DNA of 6,487 bases from Reyranella sp. (GTDB taxonomy: Bacteria > Pseudomonadota > Alphaproteobacteria > Reyranellales > Reyranellaceae): positions 1 to 6,487 of the forward strand of contig JADHLS010000313.1 of NCBI GenBank assembly GCA_016780605.1, read 5' to 3'. Positions 1 through 6,299 of this stretch are shown here, one piece after another. Below the pieces are notes generated by a model. That model did not search any database. It saw nothing but the letters and a program-made list of their open reading frames with translations, and was not told where the DNA came from. Position numbers and translations under genes: made by a program. Position 1 is the first letter of the stretch. Each line of letters begins with the position of its first letter.

Positions 1-2787
1 CGTGACCTCGGCGACCTGCTCGGTGCCGAAGCGCTGCACGATCTGGTCCAGCGCGCCGGGCACCGGCGGCAGGGCGGCAAGCCTCTCGATCAGCCGGTCG
101 CGCCGCTCGATCGCCTCGCGGCAGTGCACCGGCTGGCCGTCGCGGAACACCGGCCGCGACAAGAGGTTGCCCTCGTCATCGGTGTACTCCTCGAACAGCT
201 GGGTCGGGAACGAATGAGCAAGATAGTCGAGTACGTATTCGCGCGGCGTGATGTCGACCGAGATGTCGTTCCACTCCGATGTCGGGATGTCGGCCAGACG
301 TCGCTCCATCAGCGCTTCGCCGGTGGAGACTATCTGCACGACGGCCGAATGACCCTGGTCGAGATCGCGCTCGATCGAGCCGACCAGGGTCGGGGTCTTC
401 ATGCTGGTGAGAAGATGACCGAAGAAGCGCTGCTTGGCCGCTTCGAAAGCCGAGCGTGCGGCCGACTTGGCTTGTGCGTTCAGCGTGCGGGACCCGGTCT
501 CGCCCGTGCCCGTGATGTTGGCCGCCTCGAGCGCGGCATTGAGGTTGTTGTGGATGATCTCGAAGGCGCCGGCATAGGCGTCGTAGACGCGCCGCTGCTC
601 GTCGCTCAGCGAGTGCTCTAAAAGTTCATACTCGATGCCGGCATAGGAGAGCGACCGCGCGGTGTAGAGGCCGAGGCTCTTGAGATCACGGGCCAGGACC
701 TCCATCGCCGCCACTCCGCCCGCCTCGATGGCCTGGACGAACTCCGCGCGGGTGGCGAAAGGGAAGTCGTCGCCGCCCCACAGGCCCAGCCGCTGGGCAT
801 AGGCGAGGTTGCGCACCGTGGTGGCGCCGGTCGCCGAGACGTAGAGCACGCGGGCGTTGGGCAGCGCGTGCTGCAAGCGCAGGCCGGCACGGCCCTGCTG
901 CGATGGCGCCTGCTCGCCGCGATCGCCCCTGTCGCCTGCGGCGTTGGCCATGGCGTGCGCCTCGTCGAACACGACCACGCCGTCGAAGCCCGGCTCCAGC
1001 CAGTCGAGGATCTGGTCCAGGCGCGAGAGCTTGCCGTCACGCTCGGCGGACCGCAGCGTCGCATAGGTCAGAAACAGGATGCCCTCCTGCAGCCGGATCG
1101 GCGTGCCCGGGCGGAAGCGCGACAGGGGCTGCACGAGGAGGCGCTCCTGGCCGAGGGCCGACCAGTCGCGCCGGGCATCCTCGATCAGGGCATCGGACTT
1201 GGAGATCCAGAGCGCACGGCGGCGGCCGCGAAGCCAGTGGTCGAGGATGATGGCCGCGACCTGGCGGCCCTTGCCGCAGCCGGTGCCGTCGCCCAGGAAG
1301 AAGCCGCGGCGGAAGCAGACCGCACCTTCGGCCTCCTCGGGCGCGGCCGAGAGCGTGTCGAAGGTCTCATCCACGATCCAGGCACCGGCGAGCAAGCCCG
1401 AATGGGCCTCGCCGGCATAGATCACGGTCTCGAGCTGGGCGTCGGACAGCACGCCCTTGGCGACAAGACCAGGCGCCAGCCGCGGCCGATAAGAGGGCTT
1501 CGGCGGGGAGACCGATGCCATGGCGGTAGACTGCACGAGCGGCGTCGGATGCGGCCCAGCGTCGGCAATCCGGATCGATTGCAGCGCATAAGGTTCGTAG
1601 AGCGACTCGGCGAGCCGGCCGATCTCGGCCGCCCGCCAATCGGTCGTCTCATAGGCGACCTCCTCGAGCTCGGCGTCGGCGACGGCCAATAAGACCGAGC
1701 GCGGGGCAACCGCGCGGGCGATGCGTGGCGGCACAATCCGGGACGCGGGCAGCGGCGTGACAACGCCGTTGACAGGCAGTCGGGCCGGCACCGATGCAAG
1801 CACCAAGGCCAGCAGGGTCGCTGCATCCTTCGCCATGCCGGGCGAATCAGGGAAGCCCTTCGCATCGTCAGCGGGCCGTTTGTCGATGACGATGAGGCGC
1901 GTCGGCATGGTCGTGCCGTGCCGCGCGTAGACAGCGCCATCGACTGCCGCCGTGAAGACGAGGCGGGCCCGCTCCTGCAGGCGCACGAAGGCGTCGCGCC
2001 AGGCTGGATGGTCAGGAGACAGATTGGCGCCCATGATGGCGACCAGGCGCCCACCCTCGCTGAGGCGCGCCAGCGCCGAGCGAAGGTGACTGAGTGCCGC
2101 ATCGGCGACGCGGCCGTCAACGTGCGCGCCGGCCGAGAACGGCGGATTCATCAGCACGACGCTTGGCTGCATGCCAGCAGCGAGATGGTCGTGAATGTGC
2201 GCCGCGTCGAAGCGAGTGACAGAGATCGCCGGAAAGAGAAGATCGAGGAGTCCCGCGCGCGTGCCGGCGAGCTCGTTCAAGGAAAGCCCGGCACCCGCCA
2301 GCTCGGCAAAGATGGCGAGCAGGCCCGTGCCGGCTGATGGTTCCAGCACATGGTCGACCGGCGTGATGGCGGCCGCAGTGCTCGCAGCAAGGCCAAGCGC
2401 GATCGGGGTGGAAAACTGCTGTAGGGATTGGCTCTCCTGCGAGCGGCGGGTATGGCTGGGCAGAAGGGCGGCGATCTTGTCCAGCATGGCAAGCTGCGCC
2501 GCCGGCGACGCCGCGCGCGCTCGCATGGCCGGACCGAAGCGGCGCAAGAAGAGCACCGTCGCCGCCTCGCAGGCGTCATAGGCGGCCTTCCAGTCCCACA
2601 GGCCTGCGGCATCGGAGCCGCCGAAGGCGTGCTCCATCGCAGCCCGCAGGGCCGCGGCATCGATGCGCCGGCCACGGGCAAGATCAGGCAGAAGGCGCTC
2701 AGCAGCGCCGAGAAGCGCGGCAGCGGTGTTCGGCGCAGGCGTGCTCGGAGCGGCAGCCATGCTGGCCGCGGAGACGGAGGTTGTCAT
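1..2787 (-). CDS. Strawberry-notch-like DNA methylase-helicase, partial (C-terminus beyond window)
   Basis: A continuous minus-strand frame runs from the ATG at 2787 through position 1 without a stop: 929 codons, cut by the window edge. Residues about 120-320 form an N6-adenine-type methyltransferase domain, with SAM-binding motif I EPSAGTG at 149-155 and catalytic motif NPPF at 214-217. Residues about 440 onward match the strawberry-notch SF2 helicase: Walker A GDGTGCGKGR at 499-508, DEAH at 608-611, motif III SATG at 651-654, followed by the typical LAYAQRLGLWG. All key residues are intact. Family members are usually around 1,400 residues or more, so roughly a third is missing. The start is supported by GAGG seven bases upstream. 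The methylase-plus-helicase architecture recalls phage P1 DarB, which protects incoming DNA from restriction, so an antirestriction role is inferred. A leader nearly identical to that of radC precedes it. The family call is firm; the function is inferred. Confidence 0.93.
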   Translation of the reverse strand, partial: MTTSVSAASMAAAPSTPAPNTAAALLGAAERLLPDLARGRRIDAAALRAAMEHAFGGSDAAGLWDWKAAYDACEAATVLFLRRFGPAMRARAASPAAQLAMLDKIAALLPSHTRRSQESQSLQQFSTPIALGLAASTAAAITPVDHVLEPSAGTGLLAIFAELAGAGLSLNELAGTRAGLLDLLFPAISVTRFDAAHIHDHLAAGMQPSVVLMNPPFSAGAHVDGRVADAALSHLRSALARLSEGGRLVAIMGANLSPDHPAWRDAFVRLQERARLVFTAAVDGAVYARHGTTMPTRLIVIDKRPADDAKGFPDSPGMAKDAATLLALVLASVPARLPVNGVVTPLPASRIVPPRIARAVAPRSVLLAVADAELEEVAYETTDWRAAEIGRLAESLYEPYALQSIRIADAGPHPTPLVQSTAMASVSPPKPSYRPRLAPGLVAKGVLSDAQLETVIYAGEAHSGLLAGAWIVDETFDTLSAAPEEAEGAVCFRRGFFLGDGTGCGKGRQVAAIILDHWLRGRRRALWISKSDALIEDARRDWSALGQERLLVQPLSRFRPGTPIRLQEGILFLTYATLRSAERDGKLSRLDQILDWLEPGFDGVVVFDEAHAMANAAGDRGDRGEQAPSQQGRAGLRLQHALPNARVLYVSATGATTVRNLAYAQRLGLWGGDDFPFATRAEFVQAIEAGGVAAMEVLARDLKSLGLYTARSLSYAGIEYELLEHSLSDEQRRVYDAYAGAFEIIHNNLNAALEAANITGTGETGSRTLNAQAKSAARSAFEAAKQRFFGHLLTSMKTPTLVGSIERDLDQGHSAVVQIVSTGEALMERRLADIPTSEWNDISVDITPREYVLDYLAHSFPTQLFEEYTDDEGNLLSRPVFRDGQPVHCREAIERRDRLIERLAALPPVPGALDQIVQRFGTEQVAEVT

Positions 2788-2794
2788 GGGGAGA

Positions 2795-2798
2795 CCTC
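2795..2798 (-). promoter_or_regulatory. Ribosome binding site of the methylase-helicase gene
   Basis: On the minus strand, GAGG ends seven bases before the ATG at 2787. It supports that start codon. The same GAGG, with the same flanking CGAGGTCT, sits eight bases before the radC ATG, so the translation signal is part of the duplicated module. Confidence 0.7.
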
Positions 2799-2829
2799 GG
2801 GAGAGCGGGAACGGGGAGAGCCGATGGGT

Positions 2830-2883
2830 GCTCTCTCTTCGACCCGGCCGGCTCACCCCCTTCCCGGCAGGCCTCTCCCTCTC
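2830..2883 (-). promoter_or_regulatory. Structured 5'-UTR leader, copy A; probable radC RNA motif
   Basis: The core differs from copy B (3953-4006) at only 3 of 54 positions. On the minus strand it folds as GGCCTG (2873-2868) and CCGG (2867-2864), a 12-base purine-rich loop (2863-2852), CCGG (2851-2848), one bulged base, then CGGGTC (2846-2841). Two of the three differences from copy B are compatible with the fold: one changes a U-A pair to U-G and one lies in the bulge; the third is in the loop. From memory, the 'radC RNA' motif is a described 5'-UTR structure found before genes for DNA-binding, methylase and antirestriction proteins, which fits both downstream genes. Its function is unknown to me, and I could not run a covariance search. 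Confidence 0.72.
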
Positions 2884-2895
2884 ATCGCGATGAGA
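2880..2895. repeat. 16-bp perfect palindrome in leader module A
   Basis: TCTCATCGCGATGAGA is a perfect palindrome without a spacer, overlapping the transcript-upstream end of the conserved leader core. Copy B has an unrelated shorter inverted repeat at the same relative place (4013-4023). It could be an operator-like protein-binding site or the foot of a hairpin; the sequence does not decide between these. Confidence 0.55.
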
Positions 2896-2904
2896 TCACC
2901 AACC

Positions 2905-2937
2905 CGAACAGAAAGCGCCCGGCACAAGACCAGGCGC
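2905..2937 (-). terminator. GC-rich hairpin downstream of radC, possible terminator
   Basis: On the minus strand GCGCCTGG (2937-2930) pairs with CCGGGCGC (2922-2915) around a 7-base loop, with one T-G wobble. It is followed by TTTCTGTT, a modest T-rich tract. The homologous hairpin at 4036-4058 has a perfect 9-bp stem. It may terminate the radC transcript. Because it is a conserved part of the leader module, it may instead be a structural element of that module. Confidence 0.45.
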
Positions 2938-3018
2938 GAAGGGCATGGATGGCGTAAGTCGTGCTCGCTGAGGCCGGCGCCGTAGCGGCCGGGCCGCCCG
3001 AAATGGCACGGGCCTGCA

Positions 3019-3909
3019 TCAAAGCAATCCGAGAGACTTGAACGACGCGTGCTTGCCGTGACCGATCACGACATGGTCGTGCAGTTCAATCTCAAGAGCG
3101 TCGGCCGCTGCCTTCAATTGACGCGTCGTCTCGATGTCTTCCCGGGACGGCTTGGGATCGCCCGACGGATGATTGTGCACGACGATGAGAGCCGAGGCGT
3201 TCAGCATCAAGGTGCGCTTCATCACCTCTCGCGGGTAAACGGGCGTGTGATTGACCGTGCCGCGCTGCTGCACCTCGTCGGCGATGAGAGTGTTCTTGCG
3301 ATCAAGAAATAGAATTCGAAACTGTTCGATCTGTTGGTACGCCATTGCCGTCTGCAAGTAGGCGATCAGCGCCTGCCAATTGCCGAGGATGGGACGGCTG
3401 CGCACTTCGGCCCTGGCCATGCGGCACGCGATTTCGTGGACAAGGCGCAAGACGGCGATGTCGCGTCTACTCAAACCGAATGCGCGAAGCTGCGACGCTT
3501 CGGCCGAGATGACATGCCCAATGCTGGGGAAATGTTGCAAGAGGGCTGATGCGTACGCCGAACCTTGCGAAGACGCCAGCAATCCCGCGAGCAGGTCCCG
3601 GTCTGCGGTTTCTTCCGTCGGCTGGACGACAACGCTGGCGTCCTCGACACAAACCTGGCTCCCACGGACACGCGCCCTCGCTTGTATGGATTCTGTCGTG
3701 GATGAAGGGTCGCGCCCGCCTTCGGTATCGCTGTGACGATAAGCGTCTTCCATGGCGGCGTGCGGCATGCCGACGTCAGTGCGCCGGCCGCGTTGGAGAC
3801 CGGGACGAGGACGCTGCGCCGCCTCGGCGACGCACTTGGCAGAAACCGTAGGGGCGACGCGAACGGATGCGGACGCGCGAGCGGCCACTGTGGTGACAAC
3901 AGCAGTCAT
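3019..3909 (-). CDS. radC: RadC-family JAB/MPN domain protein
   Basis: This 296-residue protein carries a complete RadC-type JAB domain from about residue 175 to the end. The JAMM zinc-binding signature is intact: H245-N-H247, then S255 and D258 (HxH-x7-S-x2-D). It is preceded by the family hallmarks FLDRKNTLIADE at 202-213 and RGTVNHTPVYPREV at 216-229. Residues about 105-150 resemble the helix-hairpin-helix part seen in RadC. The first 100 or so residues are an extra, low-complexity extension rich in A, R and S; canonical RadC is only about 220-230 residues. The ATG at 3909 is preferred over an upstream in-frame TTG at 3942 because GAGG lies eight bases before it. Despite its name, RadC is not an established repair enzyme; mobile-element copies are common and their role is unclear. 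The AT-richer patch near 3290-3350 contrasts with the neighbouring genes. Confidence 0.93.
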   Translation of the reverse strand: MTAVVTTVAARASASVRVAPTVSAKCVAEAAQRPRPGLQRGRRTDVGMPHAAMEDAYRHSDTEGGRDPSSTTESIQARARVRGSQVCVEDASVVVQPTEETADRDLLAGLLASSQGSAYASALLQHFPSIGHVISAEASQLRAFGLSRRDIAVLRLVHEIACRMARAEVRSRPILGNWQALIAYLQTAMAYQQIEQFRILFLDRKNTLIADEVQQRGTVNHTPVYPREVMKRTLMLNASALIVVHNHPSGDPKPSREDIETTRQLKAAADALEIELHDHVVIGHGKHASFKSLGLL

Positions 3910-3917
3910 GGGAAAGA

Positions 3918-3921
3918 CCTC
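3918..3921 (-). promoter_or_regulatory. Ribosome binding site of radC
   Basis: GAGG on the minus strand ends eight bases before the ATG at 3909. This favours that start over the TTG at 3942, which lies upstream of this site. Confidence 0.65.
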
Positions 3922-3952
3922 GGAAGAGCTGGGAACGGACAAGCCGGTCGGC

Positions 3953-4006
3953 GCTCTCTCTTCGACCTGACCGGCTCACTCCCTTCCCGGCAGGCCTCTC
4001 CCTCTC
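3953..4006 (-). promoter_or_regulatory. Structured 5'-UTR leader, copy B; probable radC RNA motif
   Basis: This core is 51/54 identical to 2830-2883. On the minus strand GGCCTG-CCGG (3996-3987) pairs with CCGG, one bulged base, and CAGGTC (3974-3964), leaving a 12-base loop GAAGGGAGTGAG. A second, mutually exclusive pairing is possible: AGCCGGTC (3976-3969) with GACCGGCT (3949-3942), eight perfect pairs that would open the first stem. It lies directly before radC, the gene class after which the known motif is named. Motif identity is from memory and untested. Confidence 0.75.
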
Positions 4007-4012
4007 GTGGCG

Positions 4013-4023
4013 GCAGTCACTGC
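4013..4023. repeat. Short inverted repeat in leader module B
   Basis: GCAGTCACTGC is a 5-bp inverted repeat around one base. It occupies the slot that holds the 16-bp palindrome in copy A, although the two sequences are unrelated. It is short enough to be chance. Confidence 0.3.
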
Positions 4024-4035
4024 GCTCAAACCAAG

Positions 4036-4058
4036 GCGCCCGGCACACGGCCGGGCGC
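4036..4058 (-). repeat. 9-bp GC-rich hairpin of leader module B
   Basis: GCGCCCGGC (4058-4050 on the minus strand) pairs perfectly with GCCGGGCGC (4044-4036) around a 5-base loop. It is followed on the minus strand by CTTGGTTT, a poor T tract. A better terminator already sits at 4072-4098, and the hairpin is homologous to the one at 2915-2937. A structural or regulatory role in the module is therefore as likely as termination. Confidence 0.55.
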
Positions 4059-4071
4059 GAAGGCATGGATT

Positions 4072-4098
4072 GGAAAAGAAAGGATGGAGACCCCATCC
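4072..4098 (-). terminator. Intrinsic terminator of the ParB-like gene
   Basis: Eleven bases after the stop codon, minus-strand GGATGG (4098-4093) pairs with CCATCC (4087-4082) around a 5-base loop. TTTCTTTTCC follows immediately. The stem is short but the placement and T tract are good. If it works, radC needs its own promoter between here and its leader. Confidence 0.65.
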
Positions 4099-4109
4099 CT
4101 GTGTGATCG

Positions 4110-6224
4110 TTATTCGGCCGCTTGCTGAGGTCGCTCCTCCGATGCATCGGCCGTGGCGTCGTCGCTGGTCAGGAACTCCGGAAACGCTTCGCCCTGTGCG
4201 GACGGCTCGTCGGCGTCCGGCGCGGCGGTGGCGATGCGCAGCGGCTCGGGCAGCCAGCCGGTGCCATCGAGCAGCCGCTCGGCCTCCTTCGCCATGTCAC
4301 CCTTCTTCAGATGATCGATGAGCTCGGCCGCCTGCTCACCCCTCGCCTCGCGCACTGCTTCGAGGATGCGGGGCTTGGTCACGCGGCCAAGGTAGTTCTC
4401 GACGGTCGGTCGCCAGCCGGCCGCCACCATGTCGAGGCCCACGGCCGCAGCCAGCCCGTCGGCCTGGGCTAGACGACAACGCAAGCCGTGGTCGGTGAGA
4501 CCGGTACCATAGCGGCCAGCCCGCTCGTAGAGAGCGTTGACGCCGAATGATACGCAATGGGCCAGGAGCTGGGTCCGCCTGTCGTCGTCGAGGGCTGCGA
4601 GCCAATCCCAGAGGACATCCTCCTCTGTCGGCAGCTCGGCCTTCCATGCTTCGTGCCGCTCGGCCACAGCCTTCGCCGCCGCGGTGTCCCCGAGGTCGGA
4701 GGCCTGGACGGCGAAGAAGACATGGCCGACGGAGGCCTCGAGACAGGCGGGAGACGTGCTGTGCTGGAAGGCATCCAGGCACAGCTTGTGCAGCAGCGCC
4801 GTCATGGCGACGTGCGGGTTGTTGGCGACGGCGTTGCGCAGGGCGAGGGTGCGGTGCGCCGTCAGTTCCATCAAGAGCCGCTCCGGCAATGGCCGGATGG
4901 CATCGTCATCCTCGGCTTCGACGTCCGACTGGTGTCCAAAGGTGATGACCGTGCCCTGATCGACCGTCGTGCACGGCGATTGCGCAGATGGCGCGCCGGA
5001 GTCTGCATGCTCCGTCCCCTGCCCGTCGGCATTCCCCCGATCGTCCTCAGGCCGAACGTAGCCGCGGTCGACTGAAAATCTGCCGTCGCTGTCGATGCTG
5101 ATGAAGGCACCGGCTTGGGCGATCTCGGCGGGATCGTAGGTCACTGGCCGATCGCCGAAGGCGGCCAGCTCCGCCTCGATCTCGCCCAGCCGCTGGTCGA
5201 CCTCGTCCGGCAGCTCGTCAGCGTCGTGGTATTCGGCCTCGAGCCTCGCGTACTCGGCATTCAGGGCGTCGATGGTGGCCCGCTCGTCGGCCAAGAGGTC
5301 GGCTTGCGCACCCTTGAGCTTGCGCATTCGGTGCGTGTGGCCGTAGGGGAAGTCGACGGCGACCTCGATCCACTTCCAGCCCTCGCCCGCGATAGCCTGG
5401 GCGCCGGCCTTCAGCTTCTCGGCGACCAGGCCGTCGAGCAGGCCCAAGTCCTCCAGCCAGCCGCCGTGATCCTGCTCGAACAGGTCACGCAGGACGACAC
5501 CGCCGGCCGCCTCATAGGCGTCGACGCCGACGAAGCGCACGCGCTTGTCGCAGGCCCGTACTGCACGTTCCGTCAGCATGCGGCGGATCTGGTAGGGATC
5601 CTGGTTGTACGAGTGCTGCACCGCCTCCCAGACCTGCTCCTGCCATGCGTGGTCGTTGGTCACTGCGAACGCCATGAGCTGCTCGAGCGACATGCCGTCT
5701 TCGGCATAGAGGTCGAGCAGCTTGGGCGAGACGGAGGCCAGCCGCAGCCGCTGCCTCACGACGTTGATGCTGACGAAAAAGGCTGCGGCAATGTCCTCCT
5801 CCGACCGGCCCTTCTCGCGCAAGGCTTGGAAGGCGCGGAACTGATCAAGCGGATGGAGCGGGACGCGCTGGACGTTCTCGGCTAGCGAATCGTCCTCGGC
5901 GAGGATGTCAGTAGCGACGTCACGAACGATGCAGGGAACCGGCGCTGTCTTAGCCAAGCGCTTCTGTTCGACGAGACGTGCCAGCGCCTTGAAACGCCTC
6001 CCACCCGCCGGTACCTCGAACGTGCCAGTCTCCTTTCCTTGGGAATCGAATACCGGTCGGACGTTGAGGCTCTGGAGGAGCCCGCGTCGGGCGATGTCGT
6101 CGGCCAACTCCTCGATCGAGAGGCCAGCCTTCACGCGCCGAACGTTCGACTGGCTGAGCAGGAGCTTGTTGAATGGAATGTCGCGCGAGCTGCTGAGCGT
6201 GATCTTCTGTACAGTCTTTGCCAT
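4110..6224 (-). CDS. ParB-like partition/DNA-binding protein, long form
   Basis: This 704-residue protein has a ParB/Spo0J N-terminal domain: SNVR at 26-29, a GLLQSLNVRPV box at 48-58, the nucleotide-binding motif region PAGGRR at 72-77 (GGRR in place of the commoner GERR), and ENVQR at 116-120 followed by LHPLDQF. A helix-turn-helix lies at about 142-163. A charged, probably coiled-coil stretch spans about 312-357, then an acidic linker, and about 460-704 form a C-terminal region I cannot assign. Chromosomal ParB is about 300 residues, so this is the long mobile-element form. The ATG at 6224 is chosen because GGAG lies eight bases upstream; a TTG at 6272 would add 16 residues without such support. 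No ParA gene is in view, so roles in partition, gene regulation or DNA transfer remain open. ParB proteins of this type bind CTP and a DNA site (family knowledge). Confidence 0.9.
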   Translation of the reverse strand: MAKTVQKITLSSSRDIPFNKLLLSQSNVRRVKAGLSIEELADDIARRGLLQSLNVRPVFDSQGKETGTFEVPAGGRRFKALARLVEQKRLAKTAPVPCIVRDVATDILAEDDSLAENVQRVPLHPLDQFRAFQALREKGRSEEDIAAAFFVSINVVRQRLRLASVSPKLLDLYAEDGMSLEQLMAFAVTNDHAWQEQVWEAVQHSYNQDPYQIRRMLTERAVRACDKRVRFVGVDAYEAAGGVVLRDLFEQDHGGWLEDLGLLDGLVAEKLKAGAQAIAGEGWKWIEVAVDFPYGHTHRMRKLKGAQADLLADERATIDALNAEYARLEAEYHDADELPDEVDQRLGEIEAELAAFGDRPVTYDPAEIAQAGAFISIDSDGRFSVDRGYVRPEDDRGNADGQGTEHADSGAPSAQSPCTTVDQGTVITFGHQSDVEAEDDDAIRPLPERLLMELTAHRTLALRNAVANNPHVAMTALLHKLCLDAFQHSTSPACLEASVGHVFFAVQASDLGDTAAAKAVAERHEAWKAELPTEEDVLWDWLAALDDDRRTQLLAHCVSFGVNALYERAGRYGTGLTDHGLRCRLAQADGLAAAVGLDMVAAGWRPTVENYLGRVTKPRILEAVREARGEQAAELIDHLKKGDMAKEAERLLDGTGWLPEPLRIATAAPDADEPSAQGEAFPEFLTSDDATADASEERPQQAAE

Positions 6225-6232
6225 GTCGGTCA

Positions 6233-6236
6233 CTCC
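6233..6236 (-). promoter_or_regulatory. Ribosome binding site of the ParB-like gene
   Basis: GGAG on the minus strand ends eight bases before the ATG at 6224 and decides that start. It overlaps a small inverted repeat, GTCAC/GTGAC (6229-6241), that could partly hide it in RNA. Confidence 0.65.
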
Positions 6237-6237
6237 G

Positions 6238-6280
6238 TGACGGACGGCCGAGAGACCTCTCTCGACCTCCAAATCCGTCA
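6238..6280. promoter_or_regulatory. Nested inverted repeats upstream of the ParB-like gene
   Basis: TGACGGA (6238-6244) and TCCGTCA (6274-6280) are perfect 7-base inverted repeats. They enclose a second one, CGAGAGA-cc-TCTCTCG (6249-6264). The outer arm directly touches the ribosome binding site. As DNA this looks like an operator, possibly for autoregulation by the ParB-like protein. As RNA it could form a two-part stem that limits translation. It is not homologous to the radC leader modules. Confidence 0.55.
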
Positions 6281-6299
6281 GTGCGCCAAGCGCAGCCCT

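Larger units (their letters stand above)
2788..2950 (-). repeat. Intergenic leader module, copy A (upstream of methylase-helicase)
   Basis: This stretch is homologous to 3910-4070 in the same orientation and fills most of the radC to methylase-helicase gap. In minus-strand order it has a GC-rich hairpin (2915-2937), a variable segment holding a palindrome (2880-2895), a highly conserved core (2830-2883), a less conserved spacer, and the ribosome binding site. Homology is patchy outside the core, with small gaps, so this is not a recent exact duplication. The remaining gap bases 2951-3018 are GC-rich and carry only short inverted repeats after the radC stop. Confidence 0.85.
3910..4070 (-). 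repeat. Intergenic leader module, copy B (upstream of radC)
   Basis: This is the partner of the module at 2788-2950. It starts next to the terminator of the ParB-like gene and runs to the radC start codon. The order of parts is the same: a GC-rich hairpin, a variable segment with a different palindrome, the conserved core, a spacer and the GAGG ribosome binding site. The gene upstream is unrelated to the one upstream of copy A, so the module travels with the downstream gene start rather than with a particular gene end. Confidence 0.85.

Noticed and set aside
124..1692. Long plus-strand open frames (124-621 and 868-1692)
   Set aside because: They lie antisense to the methylase-helicase gene, whose frame holds all the recognisable motifs. 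Their translations show no family features and are typical of antisense frames in GC-rich coding DNA.
618..2681. Minus-strand frames at 618-1064, 1422-2120 and 2277-2681
   Set aside because: They are in a different frame from the methylase-helicase and give arginine- and serine-rich, low-complexity translations. They are shadows of the real gene.
2428..2985. Plus-strand frame crossing the methylase-helicase start and leader A
   Set aside because: It runs through the conserved leader and the coding region of the real gene. The leader conservation is explained by RNA structure, not by this frame.
3910..3942. Upstream TTG start for radC (11 extra residues)
   Set aside because: The ribosome binding site GAGG at 3918-3921 lies downstream of that TTG and is correctly spaced for the ATG at 3909.
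5115..5885. A 256-codon plus-strand frame
   Set aside because: It is antisense to the well-supported ParB-like domain region, has no convincing ribosome binding site, and shows no recognisable motif.
6225..6272. Upstream TTG start for the ParB-like gene (16 extra residues)
   Set aside because: GGAG at 6233-6236 is correctly spaced for the ATG at 6224, and the extra stretch overlaps the nested inverted repeats.
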